DNA of 64,000 bases from an uncultured Alphaproteobacteria bacterium (GCA_944389265.1 CALXLS010000004.1:43542-107541); one strand, 5' to 3'; counted from the stretch's first letter, positions 33,933 to 43,566 are shown. Notes: generated from the sequence alone by a model not told the origin. Program-made: numbers and translations.

Positions 33933-34583
33933 TTATTTTAATGCTTGTGCGTCTGCAGAAATCAAACTTGGTGCGTCTTTATCGTTTATAATTTTATCCA
34001 GCCATTTATTTGCATTTTCTTTGTCGCCTACACTTAGATACTTTTTTGCAACAAGTAAACGACTGTTATAATAAAAAGGTGATTTTTTTGTATTCAAAGG
34101 TTCCAGATATTCTTCAACTTCTTGTGCAGACATATCATCACCTTTAATGCTTATCATGTGGATTTTTGCCAAGTCACGAAAATCACGAGTATGCCCATCG
34201 GTTGCCAAATTTTCCAGTTTTGTGACATCATTATCCAGCATATAAGATTGGAATAGTGCCAAATCTGCTGTTGCGCCAGAAGTGTTATCAGCCAATGCGG
34301 CTAAAGCATTAGCGTCTAAATTTTCTACTGCGGTTTCATAGTTTGTAGCAACTGCAATTTTATTACTACGGTGTGTTCTGACACCGATTTGTATAGCGGT
34401 TGCGATTATAAGAATTCCCAAAGCGCCTGCAATTAAATATTTTGAATATTTTTTTATAAAAGCCTGAGTCTTTTCATTGTTAACTTCTTCCCAGACTTCG
34501 CGGTACAGTGCGTCTTCTGCGTATTCTTCGCGAGTTTTTTTCTTTGGTTTAACGTCTTTATTTCTTTCCAAAATAGATGCCAT
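33933..34583 (-). CDS. YfgM-like membrane-anchored TPR protein
   Basis: 216 residues. A charged cytoplasmic start (about 1-50, with DALYREVWEEVNNEKTQAFI) leads to one TM helix (about 51-70, LIAGALGILIIATAIQIGV). A helical periplasmic TPR-type region follows. This matches TPR_21/YfgM proteins, which act with SecYEG and periplasmic chaperones. The order yfgM-bamB is standard. AGGAGA precedes the start. It is divergent from rpoH. Confidence 0.8.
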   Translation of the reverse strand: MASILERNKDVKPKKKTREEYAEDALYREVWEEVNNEKTQAFIKKYSKYLIAGALGILIIATAIQIGVRTHRSNKIAVATNYETAVENLDANALAALADNTSGATADLALFQSYMLDNDVTKLENLATDGHTRDFRDLAKIHMISIKGDDMSAQEVEEYLEPLNTKKSPFYYNSRLLVAKKYLSVGDKENANKWLDKIINDKDAPSLISADAQALK

Positions 34584-34612
34584 GGAAAAATCTCCTGTAT
34601 TATTATGGTGTC

Positions 34613-34640
34613 TTGATAAATCTTATTTTATTGCTATACT
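34613..34640 (+). promoter_or_regulatory. rpoH promoter (nearly leaderless)
   Basis: TTGATA (34613-34618), 16-bp spacer, TATACT (34635-34640). The ATG lies 9 nt after the -10 box, so the leader is at most 2-3 nt. Confidence 0.65.
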
Positions 34641-34649
34641 ATAAAAGTT

Positions 34650-35558
34650 ATGAAAAAGCAAATCAAGAACGCTTTACCAGTTGTACAAAATCAAAGCATT
34701 ATTGCTGCACGGGGTGCCAGTGATGAGGCTGGTTTAGCACAATATATACAAAACATACAGAAATTCCCTGTTCTTACTGCAGAAGAAGAATACGAATATG
34801 CAAATAAGTGGGTAAAAGAGCAGGATAAAGAATCGGCAGAAAAGTTATTGGCCAGTCATTTGCGCCTGGTTGTATCAGTTGCGTATGATTTTCGTAATTA
34901 TGGGGTTCCTGTATCAGAATTGATTGCTAGCGGTAATATGGGGCTTATGCAGGCGTTGCAGAAATTTGACCCAGAAAAGGGTTTTAGATTTTCTACATAT
35001 GCGATGTTCTGGATAAAGGCCGAGATTTATGAAACAATATTAAACAATTGGTCTATTGTAAAGATAGGTACATCTGCAAATCAAAAGCGTGTATTCTTTA
35101 ATCTGGCGCGTGCAAAGCGTGCGTTGGGGATAATGGATAGTAATTTATCGGACGAGCAGACACAGCAGATTGCGGATTACTTAAACGTTCCAGAAAATGA
35201 CGTAAAGAAAATGTCGACGCGTATATCTGCGCGTGATGTGTCTTTAAATTCACCTGCGCATGCGGACGCAGACAGTCATGATATTTTATCAAATATGGCA
35301 GATGATAGAACAGGAATCGAAGATTCAATAGAGCAATTAGAATTTCGTCGCAAGGGGTACGAGTTATTACGGAAACATTTGGCAGAATTGCCTGAAAGAG
35401 ACCGTGAAATTTTGCAGGCGCGTCGATTAACAGAACCTGTTGCGACATTAGAGTCTTTATCGCAGAAATATGGGATATCTCGTGAACGCGTGCGTCAGAT
35501 AGAAGAAAGGGCGTTCAGTAAATTACGTGATGCAATTTTGAAAGAAACACAAGGTTAG
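34650..35558 (+). CDS. rpoH: RNA polymerase sigma factor RpoH (sigma-32)
   Basis: 302 residues. Region 2 contains HLRLVVSVAYDFRNYGVP, GNMGLMQALQKFDPEKGFRF and STYAMFWIKAEIYE. The RpoH box follows as NWSIVKIGTSANQKRVFFNL, close to the QRKLFFNLR hallmark of heat-shock sigma factors. Region 4 has RDREILQARRLTEP and YGISRERVRQIEERAFSKL. It directs transcription of heat-shock genes. The porin gene starts 3 nt after the stop, an unusual partner. The start sits so near the promoter that the thermosensor leader of E. coli rpoH cannot be present. Confidence 0.95.
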   Translation: MKKQIKNALPVVQNQSIIAARGASDEAGLAQYIQNIQKFPVLTAEEEYEYANKWVKEQDKESAEKLLASHLRLVVSVAYDFRNYGVPVSELIASGNMGLMQALQKFDPEKGFRFSTYAMFWIKAEIYETILNNWSIVKIGTSANQKRVFFNLARAKRALGIMDSNLSDEQTQQIADYLNVPENDVKKMSTRISARDVSLNSPAHADADSHDILSNMADDRTGIEDSIEQLEFRRKGYELLRKHLAELPERDREILQARRLTEPVATLESLSQKYGISRERVRQIEERAFSKLRDAILKETQG

Positions 35559-35561
35559 AAG

Positions 35562-36602
35562 ATGAGTTTTTTTAATAGCAAGACGCTACTTAGTCCGGTT
35601 TTGTTTGCTTTTGTAATGGGATTGTTATCAACTTCTGCGGATGCTTGGCAATATGATGCGGGGCGTTTTGCGTTTAAATTAAATGGTTATGGTACTGCGG
35701 GTTTGTTAGAGCCTGAATTTGATTCACCTGAATTCATAGGTGATTGGCGTGTGCGCGGACAAATGAACTATGCTGTTGCGTCTGGACAGACGCTGGGGCT
35801 TGTTTATGCGATTGATGCGGCGGCAGTAGATGAAGATAAATTCTTTCGTGAAGCTTTTGCTTTATGGGAAGACAGAACACTCGGTCGTATAGAATTAGGG
35901 TTTACTGATTCTATTGCCAGAAAGTTAGCTGTTGGGTTGCCAGACGTTGGGGGGCTGCGTGTAAATGATAAACCTCTGTTTTATAAGAAAATTACTCCGC
36001 ATGGACCGGTTGTTTCAGACACTACAATTACGACAGGTCGCAGTGCTTTAAGGGCAAATATTGCATCAATACCAAAAAATGGTATGCAATACGGGCTTTC
36101 TGTATCAGGAATAACAGATGATTATAAGTATGCGATTGATGCCGGGTTAAAGATAAGACAACCGGCAGGCAAGGTAAAAACAGCATATTCGTTTGGTGCG
36201 TCTTTTATGGATAGGCCAGATAATTATAGGACAGATTCATATACCCCGCGTGTGACTGCAGATTGGCGTGCACAGGTTTCTGGTGGTATGAATTTGCAGT
36301 ATAACAGTTGGATTTGGGGTGTATCTGCAAGACTGATATATGATGAAAACCCCGTTGGTCCTGTTTCAGATGGTTTAGCCGTTGGAACAGGTGTAAGTTA
36401 TGATATATTAAATTATAGCCTATCTTTAACGTATATTTTTTCAGATACAGGAATATGGAATAGGGATGTAGAAGATTATATGGACCATACAGCAATTGCA
36501 TCATTTAGATATAAATACAGCGAAAATATAGATGGCTGGATGTCTTTGGGAATGACTACAGAAACGCCATTCTTAGCAGTAGGTATGCGAATTACGTTTT
36601 AA
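35562..36602 (+). CDS. Porin-like outer-membrane beta-barrel protein
   Basis: 346 residues. Signal peptide to about residue 28 (STSADA). The mature part is rich in alternating strands with aromatic girdles (FAFKLNGYGTAGLL, RIELGFTDSIARKLAVG, YNSWIWGVSARLIY) and ends with the C-terminal Phe motif VGMRITF recognised by BAM. It resembles general porins. It starts 3 nt after rpoH and is probably co-transcribed with it. A palindromic terminator follows. Confidence 0.8.
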   Translation: MSFFNSKTLLSPVLFAFVMGLLSTSADAWQYDAGRFAFKLNGYGTAGLLEPEFDSPEFIGDWRVRGQMNYAVASGQTLGLVYAIDAAAVDEDKFFREAFALWEDRTLGRIELGFTDSIARKLAVGLPDVGGLRVNDKPLFYKKITPHGPVVSDTTITTGRSALRANIASIPKNGMQYGLSVSGITDDYKYAIDAGLKIRQPAGKVKTAYSFGASFMDRPDNYRTDSYTPRVTADWRAQVSGGMNLQYNSWIWGVSARLIYDENPVGPVSDGLAVGTGVSYDILNYSLSLTYIFSDTGIWNRDVEDYMDHTAIASFRYKYSENIDGWMSLGMTTETPFLAVGMRITF

Positions 36603-36610
36603 GGTAAATA

Positions 36611-36640
36611 AAAAAAATCCTGCATATGCAGGATTTTTTT
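36611..36640. terminator. Bidirectional terminator
   Basis: A perfect 30-bp palindrome: seven A, ATCCTGC-type stem, seven T. It serves the porin and the convergent TPR gene. Confidence 0.9.
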
Positions 36641-36655
36641 TCTCTCTCGAATTTT

Positions 36656-37651
36656 TTACTGCAAATCAGAAAGCAGACTTTGAATTCTTGACATACTCGC
36701 TGTATCACTTAATGCGGCAGCAATTGTGTATGCAGATTCCAAGTCGCTACGTGCAGAATCTTTATTTCCCAGTCCCAGATTTAAAGCCGCAGACTTTTCA
36801 AAATAAGACATGGCCTGACTTGATAAAGATTCACGTTCTTCTGCGCTGGTTGCGCCTTGGATTTGTTCAGAAATTACGCGAATTGCGGACGCGTAATCAT
36901 TAATTGCATCTGCATAATTACCAAGTGCGGTATATGCTTCTGCGCGTTCTGCATAAACGGATGCGCTTACCGCGCCATCTGGGCGAGCCAATGAATTAGT
37001 ATAATCTGCAATTGCACCTTCCCAGTTCTTTAACCACAAATTAAGTTGACCGCGTTTAGCATACAAGTCACGCATTTGTAAAACTTGTGTTGGTTGTGCA
37101 GTTTGTGCGGCTAATGCATTGTTTATATCATTAAGTGCAGTATTGTAATCTTCCATGCGCATATTTAATAAAGCACGATCATAATAAGCAACCGCATTTA
37201 CAGGGTCTTTTTCAATTGCAGTATTAAAGTCTGCTAATGCTTTTCTGTAATCTGCAGATTGCATATATGCTTCACCGCGCAAGATATATGCTTCGATTGC
37301 TGCATTTCCTGAATCAATTGCGGTTGTTAAGTCAACGATTGCTTCTTCGATATTACCTGCTAACAATTTAGTTTTACCGGTTTCATAATAATCTGCGGGT
37401 TGTAATAACGCTTCTTCTGTGATTTCGACATTATTGGGTGTGGTTGTTACAATAGAACTATGACTGCGTCCCAAAATATAGAATGTTGCAGCGATAAAGA
37501 ACAAAATTATAAACCAGTAAATGTAAATGGATAAAGACCAAGAGTTCTGGCAAGGCTGCTTAACGCTTTTTTCTTGTTTGTTTATTTTAGGTTGAACGCG
37601 TGTGGCAGTTTTTTTTGCTGCGATATTCTTTTTAGAGGTATTTTTTTTCAT
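36656..37651 (-). CDS. Membrane-anchored TPR protein
   Basis: 331 residues. A Lys-rich cytoplasmic tail (about 1-40) leads to one TM helix (about 44-62, YWFIILFFIAATFYILG). At least four canonical TPR units follow from about residue 90: AYILRGEAYMQSADYRKALA, AYYDRALLNMRMEDYNTALN and VYAERAEAYTALGNYADAI. TPR arrays mediate protein-protein contacts, here in the periplasm. The gene precedes rluB in the opposite sense of reading (it lies downstream of it). GGGAG supports the start. Confidence 0.8.
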   Translation of the reverse strand: MKKNTSKKNIAAKKTATRVQPKINKQEKSVKQPCQNSWSLSIYIYWFIILFFIAATFYILGRSHSSIVTTTPNNVEITEEALLQPADYYETGKTKLLAGNIEEAIVDLTTAIDSGNAAIEAYILRGEAYMQSADYRKALADFNTAIEKDPVNAVAYYDRALLNMRMEDYNTALNDINNALAAQTAQPTQVLQMRDLYAKRGQLNLWLKNWEGAIADYTNSLARPDGAVSASVYAERAEAYTALGNYADAINDYASAIRVISEQIQGATSAEERESLSSQAMSYFEKSAALNLGLGNKDSARSDLESAYTIAAALSDTASMSRIQSLLSDLQ

Positions 37652-37680
37652 AATAAAACTCCCTTCCTTTAATAAGGATA

Positions 37681-38379
37681 TTAGAGAGATTTTATCAGCG
37701 CGTCAATTGTTTTCTGTGAAATTTTACGAATTTTCCCAACAGATAAATTTCCCAGTTCGATTATTCCGAATGATATGCGATGCAATTTTCTAACTGGACA
37801 ACCGCAAGCACGTAAAACGATACGAACTTCGTTCTTTTTGCCTTCTGTCACTTCTACGCGTAAATCGTGGTCATTAATCACATTTATTTTCATAGGTCTG
37901 TATGAAATTCCGTCAACCGTGGTTCCTTTTTTTGCCTTTTCAAGACCCGCCAAGTTTATTTTATTTACTGTCGCGATATAAACGCGTGGAATATGGTTTG
38001 ACGGTTGTGTAATTTTTTTTGCTAAGTCGCCATCGTTTGTAAGTAATAACAGACCTGTTGTCTTATAATCCAGCCGTCCAACATATTTAAGATTTTTATA
38101 TTCTTCTGGCAGACAGTCGTAAACAGTTTTTCGACCCTGTGGATCACGTGCAGTTGTCATAACGTTTATGGGTTTATGAAACGCATAAAGTTCTGTTTCT
38201 TGTCTTTTTACAACGTTTTTTCCATTAATTGTGATTTTATCGTTGTCGTCTACAAAGAAAACGGGTGTTGTAATAGTTTCGCCGTTTACTGCAACCGCAC
38301 CCTTCAATATTAAGTCTTCTGCATTGCGTCTTGAAGCAATTCCAGAGTCAGCTATGAATTTTGCAATGCGTACTTTCAT
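37681..38379 (-). CDS. RsuA/RluB-family rRNA pseudouridine synthase
   Basis: 232 residues. An N-terminal S4 RNA-binding domain (about 1-55, VRIAKFIADSGIASRRNAED) is followed by the catalytic domain with YAFHKPINVMTTARDPQGR and the active-site block GRLDYKTTGLLLLTNDG, whose Asp is the nucleophile. RGLR-like VRIVLRACGCPVRKLHRISF closes the domain. It is closest to RluB (23S U2605) or RsuA (16S U516), and the sequence alone does not decide. It overlaps rsmE by 4 nt, so two rRNA-modifying enzymes are coupled. Confidence 0.88.
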   Translation of the reverse strand: MKVRIAKFIADSGIASRRNAEDLILKGAVAVNGETITTPVFFVDDNDKITINGKNVVKRQETELYAFHKPINVMTTARDPQGRKTVYDCLPEEYKNLKYVGRLDYKTTGLLLLTNDGDLAKKITQPSNHIPRVYIATVNKINLAGLEKAKKGTTVDGISYRPMKINVINDHDLRVEVTEGKKNEVRIVLRACGCPVRKLHRISFGIIELGNLSVGKIRKISQKTIDALIKSL

Positions 38380-39032
38380 TCTGTAATCCTGCTTATTGAG
38401 ATTGCGGCGGCAAGTTCTGCACGCAAAATTGTTTTACCAAGGCTTATCCCTTTTGCGCCTGCTGCATCAAGCGCAGAAAATTCTGTGTCTGAAAAACCGC
38501 CTTCTGGACCCACGAGAATTTTTGTCGCACCATGAAATGAAGTAGGTATGTCTTTACCGTATGCCGCGCGTTCATCTGCAAAAATCATGTCTTTTAAATC
38601 TAGTTCAGAAAACTTTTTTTCTGGTAATAATTTAGGAACACTATTTCTATTAGATTGTTCTGCAGCTTCGATAATAATTTTCTGCATGCGGTTCCAGTTT
38701 ATATGTTGCGCTGTTACGCGCTCTGTAATAACTGGTTGCAGTGCAGCAACACCCATCTGAGTTGCCATATTTAGTAGGTCATCTAATCTTTTTATAGGTG
38801 CGAAATACAAAACTATATTATTTGACGGGTCTTTATGTTCTGTTTTATCGCCAATTATAATTTGTTTACCGTCTGGGGATAAAGTTGCGATATATTCATC
38901 ACCATTATTAAAGCACAAGCAGTCATTTCTGCGCATAACATGATTTAAGTAATGGAATGTGTCTTTTTCGACTGGAATTCTAAGTCCAGTTTCTAATGAA
39001 AGGTCAATAAAGATTCTTGGGACGTTTTTCAC
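38376..39032 (-). CDS. rsmE: 16S rRNA (uracil-1498-N3)-methyltransferase RsmE
   Basis: 218 residues from a GTG start. The N-terminal PUA-like part contains HYLNHVMRRNDCLCFNNGDE. The SPOUT knot domain has QMGVAALQPVITERV, the SAM loop ILVGPEGGFSDTEF and LGKTILRAELAAAISI. It methylates U1498 of 16S rRNA. It is coupled to the RsuA/RluB-type gene by a 4-nt overlap and is divergent from the VirD4-like gene. Confidence 0.95.
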   Translation of the reverse strand: MKNVPRIFIDLSLETGLRIPVEKDTFHYLNHVMRRNDCLCFNNGDEYIATLSPDGKQIIIGDKTEHKDPSNNIVLYFAPIKRLDDLLNMATQMGVAALQPVITERVTAQHINWNRMQKIIIEAAEQSNRNSVPKLLPEKKFSELDLKDMIFADERAAYGKDIPTSFHGATKILVGPEGGFSDTEFSALDAAGAKGISLGKTILRAELAAAISISRITE

Positions 39033-39073
39033 AAGTTTTTTATTTCCTGATTTATCATTTCATAAATTTCTGG

Positions 39074-39087
39074 TATAATATAACACA
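39074..39087 (+). promoter_or_regulatory. -10 box of the VirD4-like gene
   Basis: A perfect TATAAT (39074-39079) lies 8 nt before the ATG at 39088. A leaderless or 1-2 nt leader transcript is expected; the -35 is weak (TTTATC at 39051-39056). Confidence 0.55.
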
Positions 39088-41295
39088 ATGGTTGAAAAGT
39101 TCAAGATTTTATCAGCAGGTGGGTCGTCAAAGGGCTTGAATATATTTAAGTCCAGCGCCTATAAAGAACACCAGCGTACGCCTATGGCATCGCTGTTTTG
39201 GTCTTTGCGCTGGGCGGTTGGTATATGGCTTGCGTGTGCGTTGGCATTTGGGCTGTCTTTTATTGTCGAACATATATGGCGATATGGTTGGTCGCCTGCG
39301 TCCGCGAAGTGGACAGGTCTATATTTGCATAACTTGTTATCAAGTGGTGGTCTGTCAGTTTTGGCGGAAATACCTGCGTGGCTAACCAGGACTATTTTGC
39401 GTACAGATTTACCATGTATGGTACCGTTGTTTCCAATAATTGCATATTATTTCATGGCAGATAGTACTTTGGTAAAAGAATTTAACCCATATGGAAACGA
39501 TAAGTTTGCAGAAAAGTCATCTAATAAGGCAAGTAAAGAAGATATTGAAAAGATGGGCTTGCTAAATGGTTTTATGATGGTATTGGGATATTTCAAGAAG
39601 AAACCATTAATGATGAACGAATGTTTATCTGCTTTGTGTGTTGCGCCTCCGGGGACAGGTAAAACCCAAGGTGTTGTATTGCCAACAATTTTTGAATGCA
39701 ATAATGTTTCTATGATTATAAATGACCCGAAGCCAGAATTGTATCAGACATCTTCGGCATATCGTTCAACAATTGGGCCAGTGTTTATTATGAATTGGGC
39801 GGGGCAGGATGACCCAGAACGTGGTATATATTATCCTTCTTGGAATCCGTTATCACCAGAACACGTGCCTTTTAATCAGGAACAACGCGATTTGTATGTG
39901 GATTCTATTTGTAATGTTTTAATTGCGGATAAGACATCTTCTTCTGCGGACCCGCACTGGACAATATCAGGGCGTGCGGGGTTATCCGGATTAATTCAGT
40001 TTATGATTTCAAAGGTAGAACGCGCAAAGGCAGACGATTATTTTTATTCTCGCATAACATCTGGTACGTTTGATGAAGAAGATGCGGCCGTATTATCGGA
40101 CTATTATTTATCTATGATGAGTGACCCAAACGCGTATGCTGCGCATGCGTTATTGCAAAAGGGTGAATTAAATGCGATGAACTATGTGCATATAGGTACT
40201 TGGGATAGAATACCAGACGCATGGGTTGGTAAAGAAGCATCACTTTCAATGATATTAGATTGGATAAATGCAAGTCAGATTAAGATTGCCCAGGATTTAG
40301 AGGAACGTCGCCGTCAAGGTGATCAAATGGTTATGATGGCGGACCCGATGAAAGACTTGTTTCTAAGTGCTGTGGATGAGGCTCGTCGTTACGCTTATGC
40401 ACATCGTGCAGTTTTGGAATTGACGCAACTTGCAAATACACCAGACAAGGAACGTGGTTCTATTTTATCGACTATTATGGCGGGGCTTAGCATATTCCGT
40501 AATGCGGCGGTAAGGAATAGAACAAGTCATTCTGATTTTCACTTTGCAGATTTGCGTGGATTGAAAGATCCTCGTGATGGTAAGGTAAAACCAGTGACAG
40601 TATATTTATCTATAAATATGGTTGATGCAGAGGCATTAAACCCAATTACTGGAATCTTTATTGAATTGATGACGAACTTTTTGTTAGCAAATGCGCCAGA
40701 ACAATATCGTGATGGGCAACGTCTGGGGCCTTATCCTGTATTATTTGTTTTGGACGAAATGCCAAAGATGCAAAAGTTGCAGGCGGTAATTCAAGGACCA
40801 GACCTTGGTCGTGGTCAAAAGGTGTCTTACCTGATTATAGGACAGGACTTGCACCAGATTGCAGAAAAGTACGGAAATGATGCTGCTGCAACTATTATAT
40901 CTACGACTGCGGCAAAGGTAGTATTGCGTCAGAATGACCCAGATACTGCAAAAAGATTTTCTGATATGATGGGGTATAAGATGAAGGTTAAAACTGGTTC
41001 TGATGGTAAGGAACAAACCAGTGAAGAATTACTTTATACTCCGATGGATATAATGAAATTAGACGATAAAAAACAATTGGTAATATTCCAAGGTTGGTAT
41101 CATAGACCAATAGAAGCAGACAAGCAGATGGCATTTAAAGACCCTAAATTAGCAGGTTATATTGCTATGGGTGAATCTAGTCCATTGCCAGAATTTTTAA
41201 TACCGTCACATCATGCGGCACTGGGGTATTCTGGGGTTCCTAAAATATATATACCGCAGACGAAAGAAATAAAGGTGCTAGAACCGATAAAATAA
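39088..41295 (+). CDS. VirD4/TraG-family type IV secretion coupling ATPase
   Basis: 735 residues. N-terminal membrane segments (about 33-57 and 115-130) precede the ATPase. Walker A is APPGTGKTQG near residue 187, followed by the VirD4 signature SMIINDPKPELYQTSS. Walker B VLFVLDEMPKM is near residue 551, and IIGQDLHQIAEKYG is the conserved motif after it. Coupling proteins deliver DNA or proteins to a type IV secretion channel. No channel genes (virB or dot/icm) are in the window, so this is an isolated copy. Length is also compatible with the TrbC/DotL branch. It has its own promoter and terminator. Confidence 0.92.
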   Translation: MVEKFKILSAGGSSKGLNIFKSSAYKEHQRTPMASLFWSLRWAVGIWLACALAFGLSFIVEHIWRYGWSPASAKWTGLYLHNLLSSGGLSVLAEIPAWLTRTILRTDLPCMVPLFPIIAYYFMADSTLVKEFNPYGNDKFAEKSSNKASKEDIEKMGLLNGFMMVLGYFKKKPLMMNECLSALCVAPPGTGKTQGVVLPTIFECNNVSMIINDPKPELYQTSSAYRSTIGPVFIMNWAGQDDPERGIYYPSWNPLSPEHVPFNQEQRDLYVDSICNVLIADKTSSSADPHWTISGRAGLSGLIQFMISKVERAKADDYFYSRITSGTFDEEDAAVLSDYYLSMMSDPNAYAAHALLQKGELNAMNYVHIGTWDRIPDAWVGKEASLSMILDWINASQIKIAQDLEERRRQGDQMVMMADPMKDLFLSAVDEARRYAYAHRAVLELTQLANTPDKERGSILSTIMAGLSIFRNAAVRNRTSHSDFHFADLRGLKDPRDGKVKPVTVYLSINMVDAEALNPITGIFIELMTNFLLANAPEQYRDGQRLGPYPVLFVLDEMPKMQKLQAVIQGPDLGRGQKVSYLIIGQDLHQIAEKYGNDAAATIISTTAAKVVLRQNDPDTAKRFSDMMGYKMKVKTGSDGKEQTSEELLYTPMDIMKLDDKKQLVIFQGWYHRPIEADKQMAFKDPKLAGYIAMGESSPLPEFLIPSHHAALGYSGVPKIYIPQTKEIKVLEPIK

Positions 41296-41298
41296 GAA

Positions 41299-41322
41299 AA
41301 AAACGCCCACATGGGCGTTTTT
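41299..41322. terminator. Bidirectional terminator
   Basis: AAAAACGCCCA pairs with TGGGCGTTTTT (41299-41309 with 41312-41322). It serves the VirD4-like gene and the convergent fabZ, whose stop it overlaps. Confidence 0.85.
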
Positions 41323-41761
41323 AATTTTCTTCCTGGGTTTCCAGAATTGCCGAGAAAGTAGCCTCTGCGACTTTCTTTCCGCTAACCATTGCGATACCGT
41401 GGAATTTATACAAACGCATTTTAGACATTAAAAGTTCCACATGTAATTCCAGAACATCACCCGGCATAACCATATGTGAGAATTTTATTTTTTCCATGGT
41501 TGTAAAGTACCCGAGTGTTTTTCCATTTGTATTGCCAATTTTGGCCATCGCAATAAAGCAGGCGGTTTGTGCTAATGCTTCAACTTGTAAAACGCCTGGC
41601 ATAATTGGTTTGCCTGGAAAGTGACCACTGCACCAGAATTCATCATCACGAACGTATTTGATACCGACACCACTGGTTTCATTATATTCACGAATTTCAT
41701 CGACCAAGCGCATCGCACCACGATGAGGAATCACTGCTTCAATACCTTTCGCATCTATCAT
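41321..41761 (-). CDS. fabZ: 3-hydroxyacyl-[ACP] dehydratase FabZ
   Basis: 146 residues. The hot-dog fold active site is GHFPGKPIMPGVLQVEALAQ, with catalytic His and Glu, preceded by IPHRGAMRLVDEI. It dehydrates 3-hydroxyacyl-ACP in fatty-acid elongation and supplies precursors for lipid A. It follows lpxD by 14 nt, the usual lpxD-fabZ order. lpxA, normally next, is replaced by the opposite-strand VirD4-like gene. Confidence 0.97.
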   Translation of the reverse strand: MIDAKGIEAVIPHRGAMRLVDEIREYNETSGVGIKYVRDDEFWCSGHFPGKPIMPGVLQVEALAQTACFIAMAKIGNTNGKTLGYFTTMEKIKFSHMVMPGDVLELHVELLMSKMRLYKFHGIAMVSGKKVAEATFSAILETQEEN

Positions 41762-41775
41762 AATCTTTTCTCCTA

Positions 41776-42819
41776 TTACCCTTTAATTTGTTTCCTAATC
41801 CAAGCGTAGTGACGCATAAATTCTGTGCCAGGTCCTGCAGGATAACCCATGTGCTTTTGTGCATCAGGAACGTTTCTAAATACTCCACTATGTGCACCAA
41901 CTTCAGCGTCATTACCAATTTTTACACCGTTTGCTATACCGACTTGGCCTGCAAGAAGTGCCCTGTCGCCGACAACAACGCCGCCTGCCAGTCCAACACC
42001 AGAAGCCAAGAAACATTCTTTACCAATAACAACACCATGCGCAATCTGACATAAGTTATCAACCTTTGTGCCGTCACCAATTTGTGTGTCTGTCATAGCA
42101 CCGCGGTCAACACAAGTATTTGCGCCAATAGAAACCCTATTTCCAATAATTACACGACCTACATGCGGTATGAATACATTATGCCCGTTTTGACGTGTAT
42201 AACCGAAACCGTCTTTACCAATAACAGCGCCCGCATTTATTACGCACTCTGCACCGATAGTTGCATTTTCAATATGTGCACCGGTTTGTACGATTGTTCC
42301 CTTGCCGATTGTGACATTGCGTCCGATAAAAGCACCTGGGTATATTTTAACATCTTCTTCGATAACTGCACCGCGTTCAATAGTTGCATATTGTCCTACA
42401 TAAACACTGCTGCGTTTTCTAAAAAATACCCCACGTTCAATAGTTGCTTTTTTACTGACCCCATATCGCGGTTTTTCGCGATATATTTCACCCAAGATTT
42501 TTACTATATTTCCGCGTGGTGTTTCTGTGATGAGCAGTGTTGCACCTTTTGGGGCGTTATGTGCTTGCTCTCTTTGAACAAGAATAACACTTGCGCGAGT
42601 GTTTTGTAGAACTTCAATAGGCAATATTTTAAATGCTGCGCTATTTTGTTCCGTAGAATAAAAAGCAAGTTGTCCTGGTTTTGCATCTGCTATTGGGGCG
42701 ACCCCACAAACAGGTGTTTCAGGGTTACCACGTAATTCCAGACCGAATTTTTCGGCCAACTGTCCAGCGGTTGTTTTTGTGGCTGCTGGTGCCAATAAAG
42801 ATTTAATTTTTTCTAACAT
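41776..42819 (-). CDS. lpxD: UDP-3-O-acylglucosamine N-acyltransferase LpxD
   Basis: 347 residues. An N-terminal uridine-binding domain (about 1-105) precedes a left-handed beta-helix of hexapeptide repeats (about 110-310; for example [19 protein letters not shown]). The conserved catalytic-His block is [21 protein letters not shown]-terminal helix closes it ([15 protein letters not shown]). It adds the second 3-hydroxyacyl chain in lipid A synthesis. It belongs to the skp-lpxD-fabZ cluster; an internal hairpin separates it from skp. Confidence 0.97.
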   Translation of the reverse strand: MLEKIKSLLAPAATKTTAGQLAEKFGLELRGNPETPVCGVAPIADAKPGQLAFYSTEQNSAAFKILPIEVLQNTRASVILVQREQAHNAPKGATLLITETPRGNIVKILGEIYREKPRYGVSKKATIERGVFFRKRSSVYVGQYATIERGAVIEEDVKIYPGAFIGRNVTIGKGTIVQTGAHIENATIGAECVINAGAVIGKDGFGYTRQNGHNVFIPHVGRVIIGNRVSIGANTCVDRGAMTDTQIGDGTKVDNLCQIAHGVVIGKECFLASGVGLAGGVVVGDRALLAGQVGIANGVKIGNDAEVGAHSGVFRNVPDAQKHMGYPAGPGTEFMRHYAWIRKQIKG

Positions 42820-42862
42820 GTCGCGATTATAGCCTATATTTTTTAAATTAAAAGCATAAATA

Positions 42863-42892
42863 TAAAAGAACCGCCATTTGGCGGTTCTTTTA
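42863..42892 (-). terminator. Hairpin between skp-like gene and lpxD
   Basis: TAAAAGAACCGCCA pairs with TGGCGGTTCTTTTA (42863-42876 with 42879-42892). It is symmetrical and ends in a T-rich tract on both strands; it may terminate or attenuate skp transcripts before lpxD. Confidence 0.75.
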
Positions 42893-42903
42893 TTAGTTTT
42901 GAT

Positions 42904-43566
42904 TTAAAAACCTTGTGGAGTATCCATTTTTACACTAGATACTTTTTTATTTAAAGCAGAAATAACTTCGTTTGTGATATCCAAGTTTTCTGCGTTTACA
43001 CCAGTGCGAGCAAAACGACCGTCGATTACCAAAGACAGATTTTTCTTTGCGATTACACCTTCGATAACAGGGTCCAGATGCTTTGCCTGAACTTCGTTTA
43101 ATGCTTTCTGGAAAGCAATTTCAATACTTTGCGCACGTTCTGTCAAATCGCGTTGCAATTCTGTGACTTTGTTTTGATAATCAACTACGCGACGTTGCAA
43201 TGCATCACGAGAAAGAACATCCTGAGATTTTTCAATTTCTGTTTTTTCTTTTTCTAGTTCTTTCTGTCTTTTTTCTAATTCATCACGCAATTTTGCTTCA
43301 TAAGATTCTTTTTGTTTTTTCAAATCTTGCAAAGCTGTTGCTTCGTTTTGTATGGCGTCCATACGAACTACGGCGATACGCAAATTTGCACCATTTGCTG
43401 CTTCTTCTGTGACGACTTCCATTGCTTCTTCAACGGATGTCTCACCGCCAGAACGCAAAGCGCTGATGCCCCAAGCACCCAAGGCCGCAACGACAATAAC
43501 GATCGCAGCAATTATACCAGTTTTTACATATTTTTTTGTTTCTGGATTATTTGAAGTTTTTGCCAT
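42904..43566 (-). CDS. Skp/OmpH-like periplasmic chaperone
   Basis: 220 residues. Instead of a cleaved signal peptide it has a TM helix (about 17-38, GIIAAIVIVVAALGAWGI) after a short charged start. The Skp core follows with LRIAVVRMDAIQNEATALQD, a Lys/Glu-rich coiled coil (about 85-150) and the C-terminal NLSLVIDGRFARTGVNAENL, whose LVI-D-x-x-F pattern is conserved in OmpH. Skp holds outer-membrane proteins on the way to BAM. The cluster with lpxD and fabZ is typical; bamA is not upstream. Confidence 0.85.
   Translation of the reverse strand: MAKTSNNPETKKYVKTGIIAAIVIVVAALGAWGISALRSGGETSVEEAMEVVTEEAANGANLRIAVVRMDAIQNEATALQDLKKQKESYEAKLRDELEKRQKELEKEKTEIEKSQDVLSRDALQRRVVDYQNKVTELQRDLTERAQSIEIAFQKALNEVQAKHLDPVIEGVIAKKNLSLVIDGRFARTGVNAENLDITNEVISALNKKVSSVKMDTPQGF

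Noticed and set aside
42082..42609. 175-codon open frame antisense to lpxD
   Set aside because: Cys/Thr-biased translation of the LpxD hexapeptide repeat on the other strand.
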